A stretch of 40,642 nt of DNA from Lentisphaerae bacterium ADurb.Bin082 (GTDB lineage: Bacteria > Verrucomicrobiota > Lentisphaeria > Oligosphaerales > Oligosphaeraceae). Below are positions 23,879 to 30,810 of the stretch, one piece after another. Position 1 is the first letter of the stretch; the number at the start of each line of letters is the position of its first letter. The DNA lies in NCBI GenBank assembly GCA_002070945.1, contig MWEG01000085.1:1-40642 (forward strand). The letters run 5' to 3'. Made by a program: the position numbers and the translations under genes. The notes beneath the pieces were generated by a model. The model was given only the letters and a program-made list of their open reading frames with translations. It made no database searches and was not told the origin of the DNA.

Positions 23879-25735
23879 TTAGATGATTGCGACCACTTCG
23901 CCGGCTTCGACCGTATCGCCCTGGCTGACGTTGATGGCAGCGACCGTTCCGTCCACCGTCGCCTTCAGAGCCTGCTCCATTTTCATCGCTTCCAGAACCA
24001 GGATGTCATCGCCTTTCTTGACGGCTTGGCCGACATCGACGAGGATGCGCAGCACCGTTCCCGGCATCGGGGCAGTGATTTCAGTGCCAGTGGCGGGAGC
24101 GGCCGGGGCGGCGGCCCGCGCGGCGGCCGGGGCGGCGACCGGGGCGGCGGCTGGCTGGACATTGGTCACGACCGGGGCGGCACCAGCAGCGGCAGGGACG
24201 ACATCGACGTGGTACGGCTTGCCATTGACGACGACAGTGTAGGAGGCAGGAGCGTTGTTGTTAGCCATGTTAGTCTTTCTGTCCTTTTTCTCAGTGGAGT
24301 TGGCGTTCTTTGCAGTGTCTTCGATAAATCGACAGCCCATAGGACGATCACCTTTGAGGAAGGCCAGGCCCTTATCCTCACAGCAGGCGACGATGAAGAT
24401 GTTTTCTTCAGTGACGGGCAAGTTGTTCTGCTTGAGCTGCTCGGTGCAGTAGGCGATGCCGAGCTTCTCGTTTTTATCGTTGAGCAGGCGCGGGTCTTCG
24501 CTCGTCGGCGCCATCTTGAGCTGATCAGCTGCCAGTTTGACGATTTCCGGATCAGGCTTTGACGGGGTGCGGCCAAAGTATCCCAGCACCATTTTGCCAT
24601 AGCCGTCGGTGATTTTCGTCCAAGCACCTTGGGTGACGTTGGCGAATGCCTGTTGGAAATAGAATTGGGAGACGGGTGTGACCGAGGTGCCGAAGCCGCC
24701 GCGTTCGACCACTTCGCGCATGGCCTTGATGACTTCCGGGAAGAGATGCAGGCAGTTGTTATCGCGCATCATCTGGGTATTGGCGGTGAGGGCGCCGCCG
24801 GGCATCGGCGACAGGGTGATGCGGGGGTTGGTCTCCTTCGCTTCCGGCGGCAGCATGTACTTGCTCATCGCCTTCTCGAATTCGTCTTCCGCGCGCAGGA
24901 TTTTCTCGTAGTCGATATCAAGGGTATAGTTCGTGCCCTTGAAGGCATGCCACATAGTCAGGATGTCAGGCTGGCCAGTGCCGCCGGACATCGGACTCAT
25001 GGACAGGTCGATGATTTCAGCGCCGGCTTCGACAGCAGCCAGGTAGCAGGCCACTGACATGGCAGCGGTGTCGTGCGTGTGCATCTCGATCGGGCAGTCC
25101 TTCTTGCCGGCAGCGTCAAGAATTTCGCGGGCGCGCTTGATAGTGTCGCGGATGACGTTTGGGGTGCAGGTGCCAGAGGCATCCTTGAAGCAGACGCTGT
25201 GGAACGGCAGCTCGTTTTCCAGGATGGCTTCCAAGCGGTCGCAATAGAATTTGGCGCTGTGGGGATAGGTGTCGCTGACGCCGGGCGGCAGGCCCATGAG
25301 GGTGATGACCACCTGGTGCTGCAAGCCGTTGTTGTAGACGCAGCGGCCGGAATATTCGAGGTTGCGGACGTCGTTGAGGGCGTCAAAGTTGCGGATAGTG
25401 GTGATACCGTGTTTCTTGAACAGCTTGGCGTGCAGGTTGATGATGTCGCTGGATTGCGAGGACAGACCCACGACGTTGATGCCGCGCGCCAGGGTCTGGA
25501 GGTTGACCTCCGGGCCGACCGTCTTGCGAATCAGGTCCATAGAGTCAAAAGCGTCTTCGCCGCAGTAAAAATAGGGGCTTTGGAAACGCGCTCCGCCGCC
25601 GACTTCGAGATGAGTGATGCCGGCATCTACGGCCGCCCTCAGGGCAGGCAGGAAGTCGGCGGTGATCACGCGGGCGCCAATCACAGATTGAAAGCCATCG
25701 CGGAACGACGTGTCCATGAAGCGGATTTTTTTCAT
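23879..25735 (-). CDS. oadA: oxaloacetate/pyruvate-type carboxyltransferase with C-terminal biotin domain (decarboxylase alpha)
   Basis: A 618-residue protein. Residues 1-460 are a DRE-TIM-type carboxyltransferase: [11 protein letters not shown] (metal Asp), [12 protein letters not shown] (catalytic Lys), [10 protein letters not shown] (metal histidines) and the PYC_OADA region. After a linker, residues about 490-618 form a biotin carrier with a long Ala/Pro hinge and the biotinylation site EAMKM (Lys about 585). It transfers the carboxyl group from oxaloacetate, or a related acid, to biotin for decarboxylation by the beta subunit. The linker holds an internal ATG at 24268 ([16 protein letters not shown]) that looks like the start of a once-separate biotin carrier gene. 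The upstream spacer between gamma and alpha is 85 bases. Confidence 0.9.
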   Translation of the reverse strand: MKKIRFMDTSFRDGFQSVIGARVITADFLPALRAAVDAGITHLEVGGGARFQSPYFYCGEDAFDSMDLIRKTVGPEVNLQTLARGINVVGLSSQSSDIINLHAKLFKKHGITTIRNFDALNDVRNLEYSGRCVYNNGLQHQVVITLMGLPPGVSDTYPHSAKFYCDRLEAILENELPFHSVCFKDASGTCTPNVIRDTIKRAREILDAAGKKDCPIEMHTHDTAAMSVACYLAAVEAGAEIIDLSMSPMSGGTGQPDILTMWHAFKGTNYTLDIDYEKILRAEDEFEKAMSKYMLPPEAKETNPRITLSPMPGGALTANTQMMRDNNCLHLFPEVIKAMREVVERGGFGTSVTPVSQFYFQQAFANVTQGAWTKITDGYGKMVLGYFGRTPSKPDPEIVKLAADQLKMAPTSEDPRLLNDKNEKLGIAYCTEQLKQNNLPVTEENIFIVACCEDKGLAFLKGDRPMGCRFIEDTAKNANSTEKKDRKTNMANNNAPASYTVVVNGKPYHVDVVPAAAGAAPVVTNVQPAAAPVAAPAAARAAAPAAPATGTEITAPMPGTVLRILVDVGQAVKKGDDILVLEAMKMEQALKATVDGTVAAINVSQGDTVEAGEVVAII

Positions 25736-25820
25736 TGACAGAAGTCCTCAGTCTATGGGGTAGGGGATGAATATTGGGAAGGATAAAGATGACGTATTAT
25801 TCGAGGGCGTCGCTACTTGC

Positions 25821-26084
25821 TCAGCGTTTGCTGGCATGGATGGCAGCGGCGATGGCGGCGACGACTTCGCCCTCATCGGCGGCCGGGGCGGCCTTGGCCG
25901 GTGCCGGCTTGCTGCTTTTCTTCGGCTCAGGGTCAGGCACAAGATGGGAGAGACGAGCGGCGAGTTTCGAGTTCAGTTCGGTGCACCAGATTTGAATCAG
26001 GAGGAAGACGAAGGTCATGCCCATGCCGGCGAGCATCAGGATCAGAGCGCTACCGATGTACACGGTTTCAGAGGGATCAAACAT
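25821..26084 (-). CDS. oadG: Na+-pumping decarboxylase gamma subunit
   Basis: An 87-residue protein with one membrane helix (about 12-32, ALILMLAGMGMTFVFLLIQIW) followed by a charged and Ala/Pro-rich cytoplasmic tail, the normal form of OadG-type subunits that hold the alpha subunit on the membrane beta subunit. It is the first gene of the gamma-alpha-beta operon, a common order for these pumps. The tail lacks the terminal histidine cluster seen in some enterobacterial forms. The small size makes the call depend strongly on context, which is clear. Confidence 0.85.
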   Translation of the reverse strand: MFDPSETVYIGSALILMLAGMGMTFVFLLIQIWCTELNSKLAARLSHLVPDPEPKKSSKPAPAKAAPAADEGEVVAAIAAAIHASKR

Positions 26085-26209
26085 GTCTGGTACCTGTCTG
26101 GGTTGGGAGTGGTTTTATGGAATCAAGGAAGTCATGAATGATAAATACATACACCCCTGGTTAAAGCGGGCAGAGGGGGGGAACTGTCGCAAGCGTCGAC
26201 AGGTGAAGT

Positions 26210-26255
26210 AAAAAATATATCCCGGGAAATGGTTTTTTCCATGCCCTGGGATATA
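26210..26255 (-). terminator. intrinsic terminator downstream of GH31 and heptamer array 2
   Basis: A 17-base stem with 15 paired positions, one of them G-T (arms 26216-26232 and 26239-26255), and a six-T loop on the plus strand is followed in the minus direction by six T (26215-26210). It would end transcripts from the GH31 gene after they pass through the heptamer array, and it isolates the decarboxylase operon downstream. Confidence 0.75.
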
Positions 26256-26359
26256 AAATCTAAAGGATTAACGTATTTTTCATGTTTTCGGGTAAGGGGG
26301 CAGTCATTGATAATGGCTATCTCGACAGCATGTTTTCAGCGCTTCTGCCGCTCCGCTGC

Positions 26360-26396
26360 TGTGGACGGTGTGGACAGAATGGACATGGTGGACAGA
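26360..26396. repeat. TGGAC repeat cluster
   Basis: Four TGGAC copies in 37 bases, of the same family as the field at 3302-3420. The cluster sits between the GH31 terminator and the heptamer array. The remainder of 26085-26529 holds no gene that I can support. Confidence 0.6.
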
Positions 26397-26431
26397 GTAG
26401 TCCAAGCTCACTCTCGCCCCTCGCCCCTAAC

Positions 26432-26512
26432 GAATTATGAATTATGAATTATGAATTATGAAATGCGCCTCAGCATTCAGCATTCAGCATTCAACATTCA
26501 GCATTCAGCCCC
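26432..26512. repeat. composite heptamer array 2: (GAATTAT)4 - spacer - (AGCATTC)5
   Basis: This is the same composite as at 12337-12470. Four GAATTAT units (26432-26459), a permutation of ATGAATT, are followed by the identical spacer AATGCGCCTC. Then come three perfect AGCATTC units, one AACATTC variant and one more AGCATTC (26472-26506), closing with AGCCCCT. It begins about 20 bases beyond the stop codon of the minus-strand GH31 gene. Confidence 0.95.
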
Positions 26513-26529
26513 TAATAAGGGGGTGTTTT

Positions 26530-28722
26530 TCAGCGCTTTAATTTCACTGTGGCTTCGGCTGCTTCTTCCTGTTCCGGCGCTGGCGTGATAATGTCGACGG
26601 CGTTTGGGGAATGGGCGACGAAGCGGTGTCGGCGAATGGCTGGCATGCCGTCGTAGCGGCCGCGGCGCGGCTGAATAGTGACATGATAGCCGTCGGAGGT
26701 GGCTCGGCCAGTGACGGTAGTCACAGCGATGTCTCCGTCGCGGTATTTCATGGAGATGCCGTCGTCCTCGTACAGGGTGTAGTCAGTGTCAGGGCCGGGA
26801 TAGATATGCCAGGTGAGCAATTCCGGGGTGGCAACGCCGACGTATGCGGTCGGTTCCTGCATGGGGATGATGGCGCCGGCCTTGATGAACAGGCAGCCGC
26901 CGCGGTTGGCCGGGTATTCCGCCTTGACCCAGGCTGGTCCGCGGATGATGTTATCTGTCCAGAAGTCATACCAATCGCCTTCGGGGAGGAAGACCTGGTC
27001 AGTAAAGGCGCTGACCAGGATGGCGTCGCCGAACATGTATTGCTGGAGGCATTGGCTGGCTTCCGGGTGCTGCGGGAAGGCCAGGGGCATGGTGCGCATG
27101 ATAGGCAGGCCGGTTTGATGGGCTTGGTGGGCGGCGGCGTAGATGTAGGGTGTCAGCTGATTGCGGAGATTGGCGTAAAATTTATAGGCGGCGAAGCGTT
27201 CTGGCGGCAGGAACCAGGGCTGATTGTACATATGCCAGGAGAAGCCTTGGGCCAGAGCCTGAAAGAACCCGTAATGGATGCCGGGAAGATCGAAGATTTG
27301 CATGTCGGTGCAGACGTTGGACTGTCCTGACAGACCCAGGTTGAGGAGAGCCGGGATGGTTTTGGCGCCGCCGCCGGTGTCGCCAGCCCAGATGGCGGCG
27401 TAGCGCTGGATGGCGGCGTGGCCGCTGGGGGTGAAAATCTGGACGCGGCGGGAAGTGTGTTCCGTGAAGCCGTTGTTCATCTGTTTGGCGAGGAGTACCG
27501 GGTACAGGTTGTGCATTTCGGCGTCGTCCATGCCATTGCGCCATTTGCGGTCTGGGTGATACAGCACTTGGTTGGCGCCGTCGAGCTTGAAGGCGTCAGC
27601 GCCGTCATCGACGAATTGCTTCAGGTGTTCGAACCACGGCACGCCTGTCTTGGTCAATTTGTCCATGCTGAGCGGGCGGAAATGCGGGTCTTTGATGATA
27701 TCGTCAGCCACGTCGCCATCTTCAGCTGGCATTGGCTTTGGCAGTTTGCCGTCATGGATGAGCATTTCCTCGTATTCGGACAAGTCGTAGTCGCAGCAGA
27801 GCCAGAGGCTGAGTTTGAAGCCCATCTGGTGCAGGGTGCTGCAGAAGGTGCCGTAGTTCTTGCCTTTTAGCCAGAAGGGAATGTGGAAGCGCTTCTGGCT
27901 CCATTTTTTGTCGATGGTGTAGTCATAGTGGTTTTCCATCCAGTCCGGCTCCAGGCCGATCACATCGCAGGGAATGCCCTGGCGGCGGAATTCGTAGGCT
28001 TCATAGAGGATGTCGCGGGCTCGGACTTCGCGTTCATCGCAGACAAAGGTCATGCCATAGCTCCACTTGGGCAGGACGTACGACGGCCCAGTGACGGACG
28101 TATAGAGCTTGAGGGCTTCAGCTGGCGAGTCGGCAGCAAAGAGGAAGTATTCGAGCATACCGCGGTCGGCGTGGAAAGCGAGGCAGTTTGGGTCGGTCGC
28201 GCCGGCGTCAAAGCGATGGAACCAGGTGGTGTTGAGGTAGAGTCCCCATCCACGCGAGCAGGACACGAAGGGAATCGGGGTGTAGGAGGTCACGTTAGTG
28301 ATGGCCATGACGTTCTTATGGCCGCGCTTGTTGATGCAGGTCCTGGTTTCATCGCCAAAGCCAAAGAGTTGGTCGTCGGGGGAGAGTTTCAATTCCAGGC
28401 TGAAGCCGGTGCGATCATCTCCGTGCGGCGGGGCGGCAGTCTCAAGGATGACTGCGCCGTCAGGCCGACTGAGGGTCCAGGCGCCATCAGCGGTGCAGAC
28501 GGCCAGAACCGCCTCATCTGTCGTCAGGGTAGTTGTCTCCTCCTGGTTTGCATTGATGGCGACGCGGCAGTCAGGCCAGTCCAAATTGAGGATGCGGTAG
28601 CGCTCCAGACCCCCTGGCTGGAAGCGGCCAGAGGTATCCAGGCGCAGGCGGAATATCTTGGGGGCAAGAACATCAACGATGAGGGTTGCGCCCGTATTCA
28701 AGACGAGGTTGTGTGTAATCAT
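26530..28722 (-). CDS. glycoside hydrolase family 31 enzyme (alpha-glucosidase/alpha-xylosidase type)
   Basis: A 730-residue enzyme. An N-terminal beta-sandwich (about 1-230) holds LFGFGDETRTCINKRG. The TIM barrel follows with WSYGMTFVCDER, the nucleophile region DAFKLDGAN (Asp about 381) and the acid/base region WAGDTGGG (Asp about 447), then a C-terminal beta-domain. GH31 enzymes release terminal alpha-linked glucose, xylose or galactose residues with retention. No signal peptide is present, so it should act on imported oligosaccharides in the cytoplasm. The start MITHN at 28722 is preferred over an upstream in-frame ATG, which lies inside the terminator of the preceding gene. It is followed by heptamer array 2 and a terminator. 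Confidence 0.9.
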   Translation of the reverse strand: MITHNLVLNTGATLIVDVLAPKIFRLRLDTSGRFQPGGLERYRILNLDWPDCRVAINANQEETTTLTTDEAVLAVCTADGAWTLSRPDGAVILETAAPPHGDDRTGFSLELKLSPDDQLFGFGDETRTCINKRGHKNVMAITNVTSYTPIPFVSCSRGWGLYLNTTWFHRFDAGATDPNCLAFHADRGMLEYFLFAADSPAEALKLYTSVTGPSYVLPKWSYGMTFVCDEREVRARDILYEAYEFRRQGIPCDVIGLEPDWMENHYDYTIDKKWSQKRFHIPFWLKGKNYGTFCSTLHQMGFKLSLWLCCDYDLSEYEEMLIHDGKLPKPMPAEDGDVADDIIKDPHFRPLSMDKLTKTGVPWFEHLKQFVDDGADAFKLDGANQVLYHPDRKWRNGMDDAEMHNLYPVLLAKQMNNGFTEHTSRRVQIFTPSGHAAIQRYAAIWAGDTGGGAKTIPALLNLGLSGQSNVCTDMQIFDLPGIHYGFFQALAQGFSWHMYNQPWFLPPERFAAYKFYANLRNQLTPYIYAAAHQAHQTGLPIMRTMPLAFPQHPEASQCLQQYMFGDAILVSAFTDQVFLPEGDWYDFWTDNIIRGPAWVKAEYPANRGGCLFIKAGAIIPMQEPTAYVGVATPELLTWHIYPGPDTDYTLYEDDGISMKYRDGDIAVTTVTGRATSDGYHVTIQPRRGRYDGMPAIRRHRFVAHSPNAVDIITPAPEQEEAAEATVKLKR

Positions 28723-28787
28723 GGCTCGCTTTGGTGTTGGAGGGCAGATGGACAAGACAACGCGACCGTGCTTTTTGCTCTGACCGG

Positions 28788-28826
28788 AAAAAAGCCTGGC
28801 AGCGGCCACTGCTGAGCCGCTGCCAG
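28788..28826 (-). terminator. intrinsic terminator after the PhnP-like gene
   Basis: A perfect 11-bp stem (CTGGCAGCGGC 28796-28806 with GCCGCTGCCAG 28816-28826) is followed on the minus strand by six T (28793-28788). It starts 16 bases after the PhnP-like stop codon and separates that gene pair from GH31. Confidence 0.9.
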
Positions 28827-28841
28827 CGTCATAGTTCAAAC

Positions 28842-29675
28842 TCAAAAAGTGATGACCATGCCGTCGTAGGCCACGGCGATGCCTTTCGGGGTGAAGAAGG
28901 CTTCCAGGTCCTGGTGGAGGGAATTGCCATTGTGGGAGAAGTGGTTGGTGACGACGATGGCGTCTGGCTTGAGGCAGCCGATGTCGCGCAATTGGTCACG
29001 GAAGGCGACGGTGGTGTTGGCGCCCATGTGATAGTTACGTTGGTCAGGGAAAATGAGGCTGGAGGTACATTCGATGACAGCAGCATCCAGGCTTTGGCCG
29101 CGCAGCACTTCCCAGGACTCGTCAGTCAGCCAGCCGGTGTCGTTGGCGATAAGCAGGCTTTTGCCGCCGCGACGGAGGACATAGATCAGCGGTGATTTGC
29201 CTGGGGCGTGGTGGGCGGCGATGGGCAGTATGGTCATATCGCCGTCAGTGATTTCCCGGCCGTGGCTGACGTCGACGCGGCGGAGTTGCAAATCTGCCAA
29301 ATCACAGGCAGTGCCAGCGTTGGCGACCTGGGCCATAATGGTCAGGAAGACGGTGGGCGGGCCGATGACTGTCAATGGCTTGGTGACTTTGCTGTAGCCG
29401 CGGCGGCGCCAGCCCAGTTCGACTGGGTTCAAGTGGTCGATGTGAGGGTGGGTGAAGATCAGGCGTTGCAGAGCTGGCAGGTTGATATTGAACTGCATCG
29501 TCTGCCAGAAGGCATCCGGGCCGAAGTCGACCATGGTGTCATCGTCAATGAGATAGCAGCTGCGGCGGCGGATGTCTTTGCCACCGCGCTTGAGGGCGGT
29601 AGCACAGACATCGCATTCGCACCAGAGGGCAGGGACGGCTTCGGCAGCGGCAGAACCAAGAATAGTCAGGCGCAT
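28842..29675 (-). CDS. PhnP-like metallo-beta-lactamase-fold hydrolase
   Basis: A 277-residue MBL-fold protein with the metal motif THPHIDH (75-81) and later H-H-A-P-G and N-H-F-S-H elements. The N-terminal GSAAAEAVPALWCECDVC, with cysteines at 19, 21 and 24, resembles the extra zinc site of PhnP-type phosphoribosyl cyclic phosphodiesterases and related coenzyme-biosynthesis hydrolases. No phn genes are nearby. Its partner 54 bases upstream is an amidohydrolase, and the pair ends at a strong terminator, so the two probably act in one pathway on an unknown, perhaps phosphorylated, sugar metabolite. Confidence 0.8.
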   Translation of the reverse strand: MRLTILGSAAAEAVPALWCECDVCATALKRGGKDIRRRSCYLIDDDTMVDFGPDAFWQTMQFNINLPALQRLIFTHPHIDHLNPVELGWRRRGYSKVTKPLTVIGPPTVFLTIMAQVANAGTACDLADLQLRRVDVSHGREITDGDMTILPIAAHHAPGKSPLIYVLRRGGKSLLIANDTGWLTDESWEVLRGQSLDAAVIECTSSLIFPDQRNYHMGANTTVAFRDQLRDIGCLKPDAIVVTNHFSHNGNSLHQDLEAFFTPKGIAVAYDGMVITF

Positions 29676-29729
29676 GAGGGGAGGACCTTGTGGGTTGAGG
29701 GTGAGAACAAGGGGGCGGGGCGGTTAAAA

Positions 29730-30605
29730 TCAGGGCTGGGGTGCCAGCTTTTCGGCGTTGGCGTGGTAAAGCTTTGCGAGAATGGCGTCTGACAGCTCAA
29801 GGCTGTTGAGGAAGTCCCGGTGCTGGGTGTCGAAATAGTCGCGCGCATAGAGGACGCGGTCCTGGAATTCGTCCAAGAATTCCTTAGCGAAGACTGGATC
29901 GCGGGTGAGGGCGCGGCATCCGGAGCCGGCTGACCAGTCGCAATAGAGATTTGGGTAGCGGCGCAGGAGTTCCGGGACTTTTCCGCCTGGCTGGACTGGG
30001 CAGGGCACGGGCGGGTAGCTCGCTTTGCGGTACAAGTCGTCGCCGGAGATGTGAATCCAGAATCCAGGCGCGTGCCCCAGGAAGTTGGTTTCCGGGCAGG
30101 CTTGGAGCATTCGTTCGAGGGTTGCGATGTCTCCGCCCCACCATTCCTGCCAGGCACCATCGCGGTCGCCGATTTCGTCTTGCAGGTGGAGGACGACCGG
30201 CATCTTTAGTTTGCCGGCGCGTCGGAACAGGCGGAGTGCGTCGCGGTCGTCGTACATCATGCGTACCTTGACTTCGCCGCAGACGCGGGCGCCGTAGATG
30301 TGATAGGCGGCTTCGAGCTGTTCGCAGGCTTGAGGCAGGCGCGGGTCTGGGGCGTAGCCGAGTACAAAGCGTTCCGGGGCGCGTTCATGGTAGGCGACGC
30401 AGCGTGAGAAAGGTATGGGGCCGGTCTGTGAACCCATGACCTGGGCTGGAATGGCCTTGGCATAGCCCTTGCTGTATTCGTGAATCGGACATTCCCAGCT
30501 CAGTAGCCAGGTCTGGGCAATGTTGTTCGCGTCCATGTTGGCGAGAAATTTGTCCAGGTCATGGCCGTGCCAGTCAGGGTGGTTGTGTGCGTCGATGATT
30601 TTCAT
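29730..30605 (-). CDS. amidohydrolase-superfamily TIM-barrel hydrolase
   Basis: A 291-residue protein starting MKIIDAHNHPDWHG, the H-x-H metal motif of amidohydrolase-2 type enzymes. Further elements are CGEVKVRMMYDD (about 109-120), VVLHLQDE (about 137-144) and FLGHAPGFW, with a C-terminal RVLYARDYFD where the Asp is the probable base. The family covers decarboxylases, lactonases and uronate isomerase-like enzymes, and the substrate cannot be told here. It is the first gene of a two-gene operon with the PhnP-like hydrolase and is divergent from the large secreted protein at 30811, across a 205-base gap. The ribosome binding site is weak (AAGAGC). Confidence 0.75.
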   Translation of the reverse strand: MKIIDAHNHPDWHGHDLDKFLANMDANNIAQTWLLSWECPIHEYSKGYAKAIPAQVMGSQTGPIPFSRCVAYHERAPERFVLGYAPDPRLPQACEQLEAAYHIYGARVCGEVKVRMMYDDRDALRLFRRAGKLKMPVVLHLQDEIGDRDGAWQEWWGGDIATLERMLQACPETNFLGHAPGFWIHISGDDLYRKASYPPVPCPVQPGGKVPELLRRYPNLYCDWSAGSGCRALTRDPVFAKEFLDEFQDRVLYARDYFDTQHRDFLNSLELSDAILAKLYHANAEKLAPQP

Positions 30606-30719
30606 GGTTGCTCTTGCTTTTGAGATTTTTTTGGGGGGGAGGCGACGTCGGCTTGAGTTTTCCGCCTCTGGGGTGGAGTTTTATCTTTTGGCTGTATAAC
30701 ATATTCCATTGGTTCGGGA

Positions 30720-30749
30720 TTAGCAAAGCCGTGACGCCTGTGTTATAAT
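30720..30749 (+). promoter_or_regulatory. probable promoter of the secreted DUF4091 protein
   Basis: A consensus -10 TATAAT (30744-30749) has a weak -35 TTAGCA (30720-30725) 18 bases upstream. The transcript would start near 30756, about 55 bases before the ATG at 30811. Confidence 0.5.
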
Positions 30750-30810
30750 AGAAAAATCACCTCTGATCGGTGCTTTGAACCATTTAAAATCAATACAAAT
30801 GGAGTTCACC

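Noticed and set aside
26324..26343. Stretch GACAGCATGTTTTCAGCGCT similar to GACAACATGTTTTCAGCACT at 2301-2320
   Set aside because: 18 of 20 bases agree and both lie near repeats, but one short pair is too little to call a repeat family.
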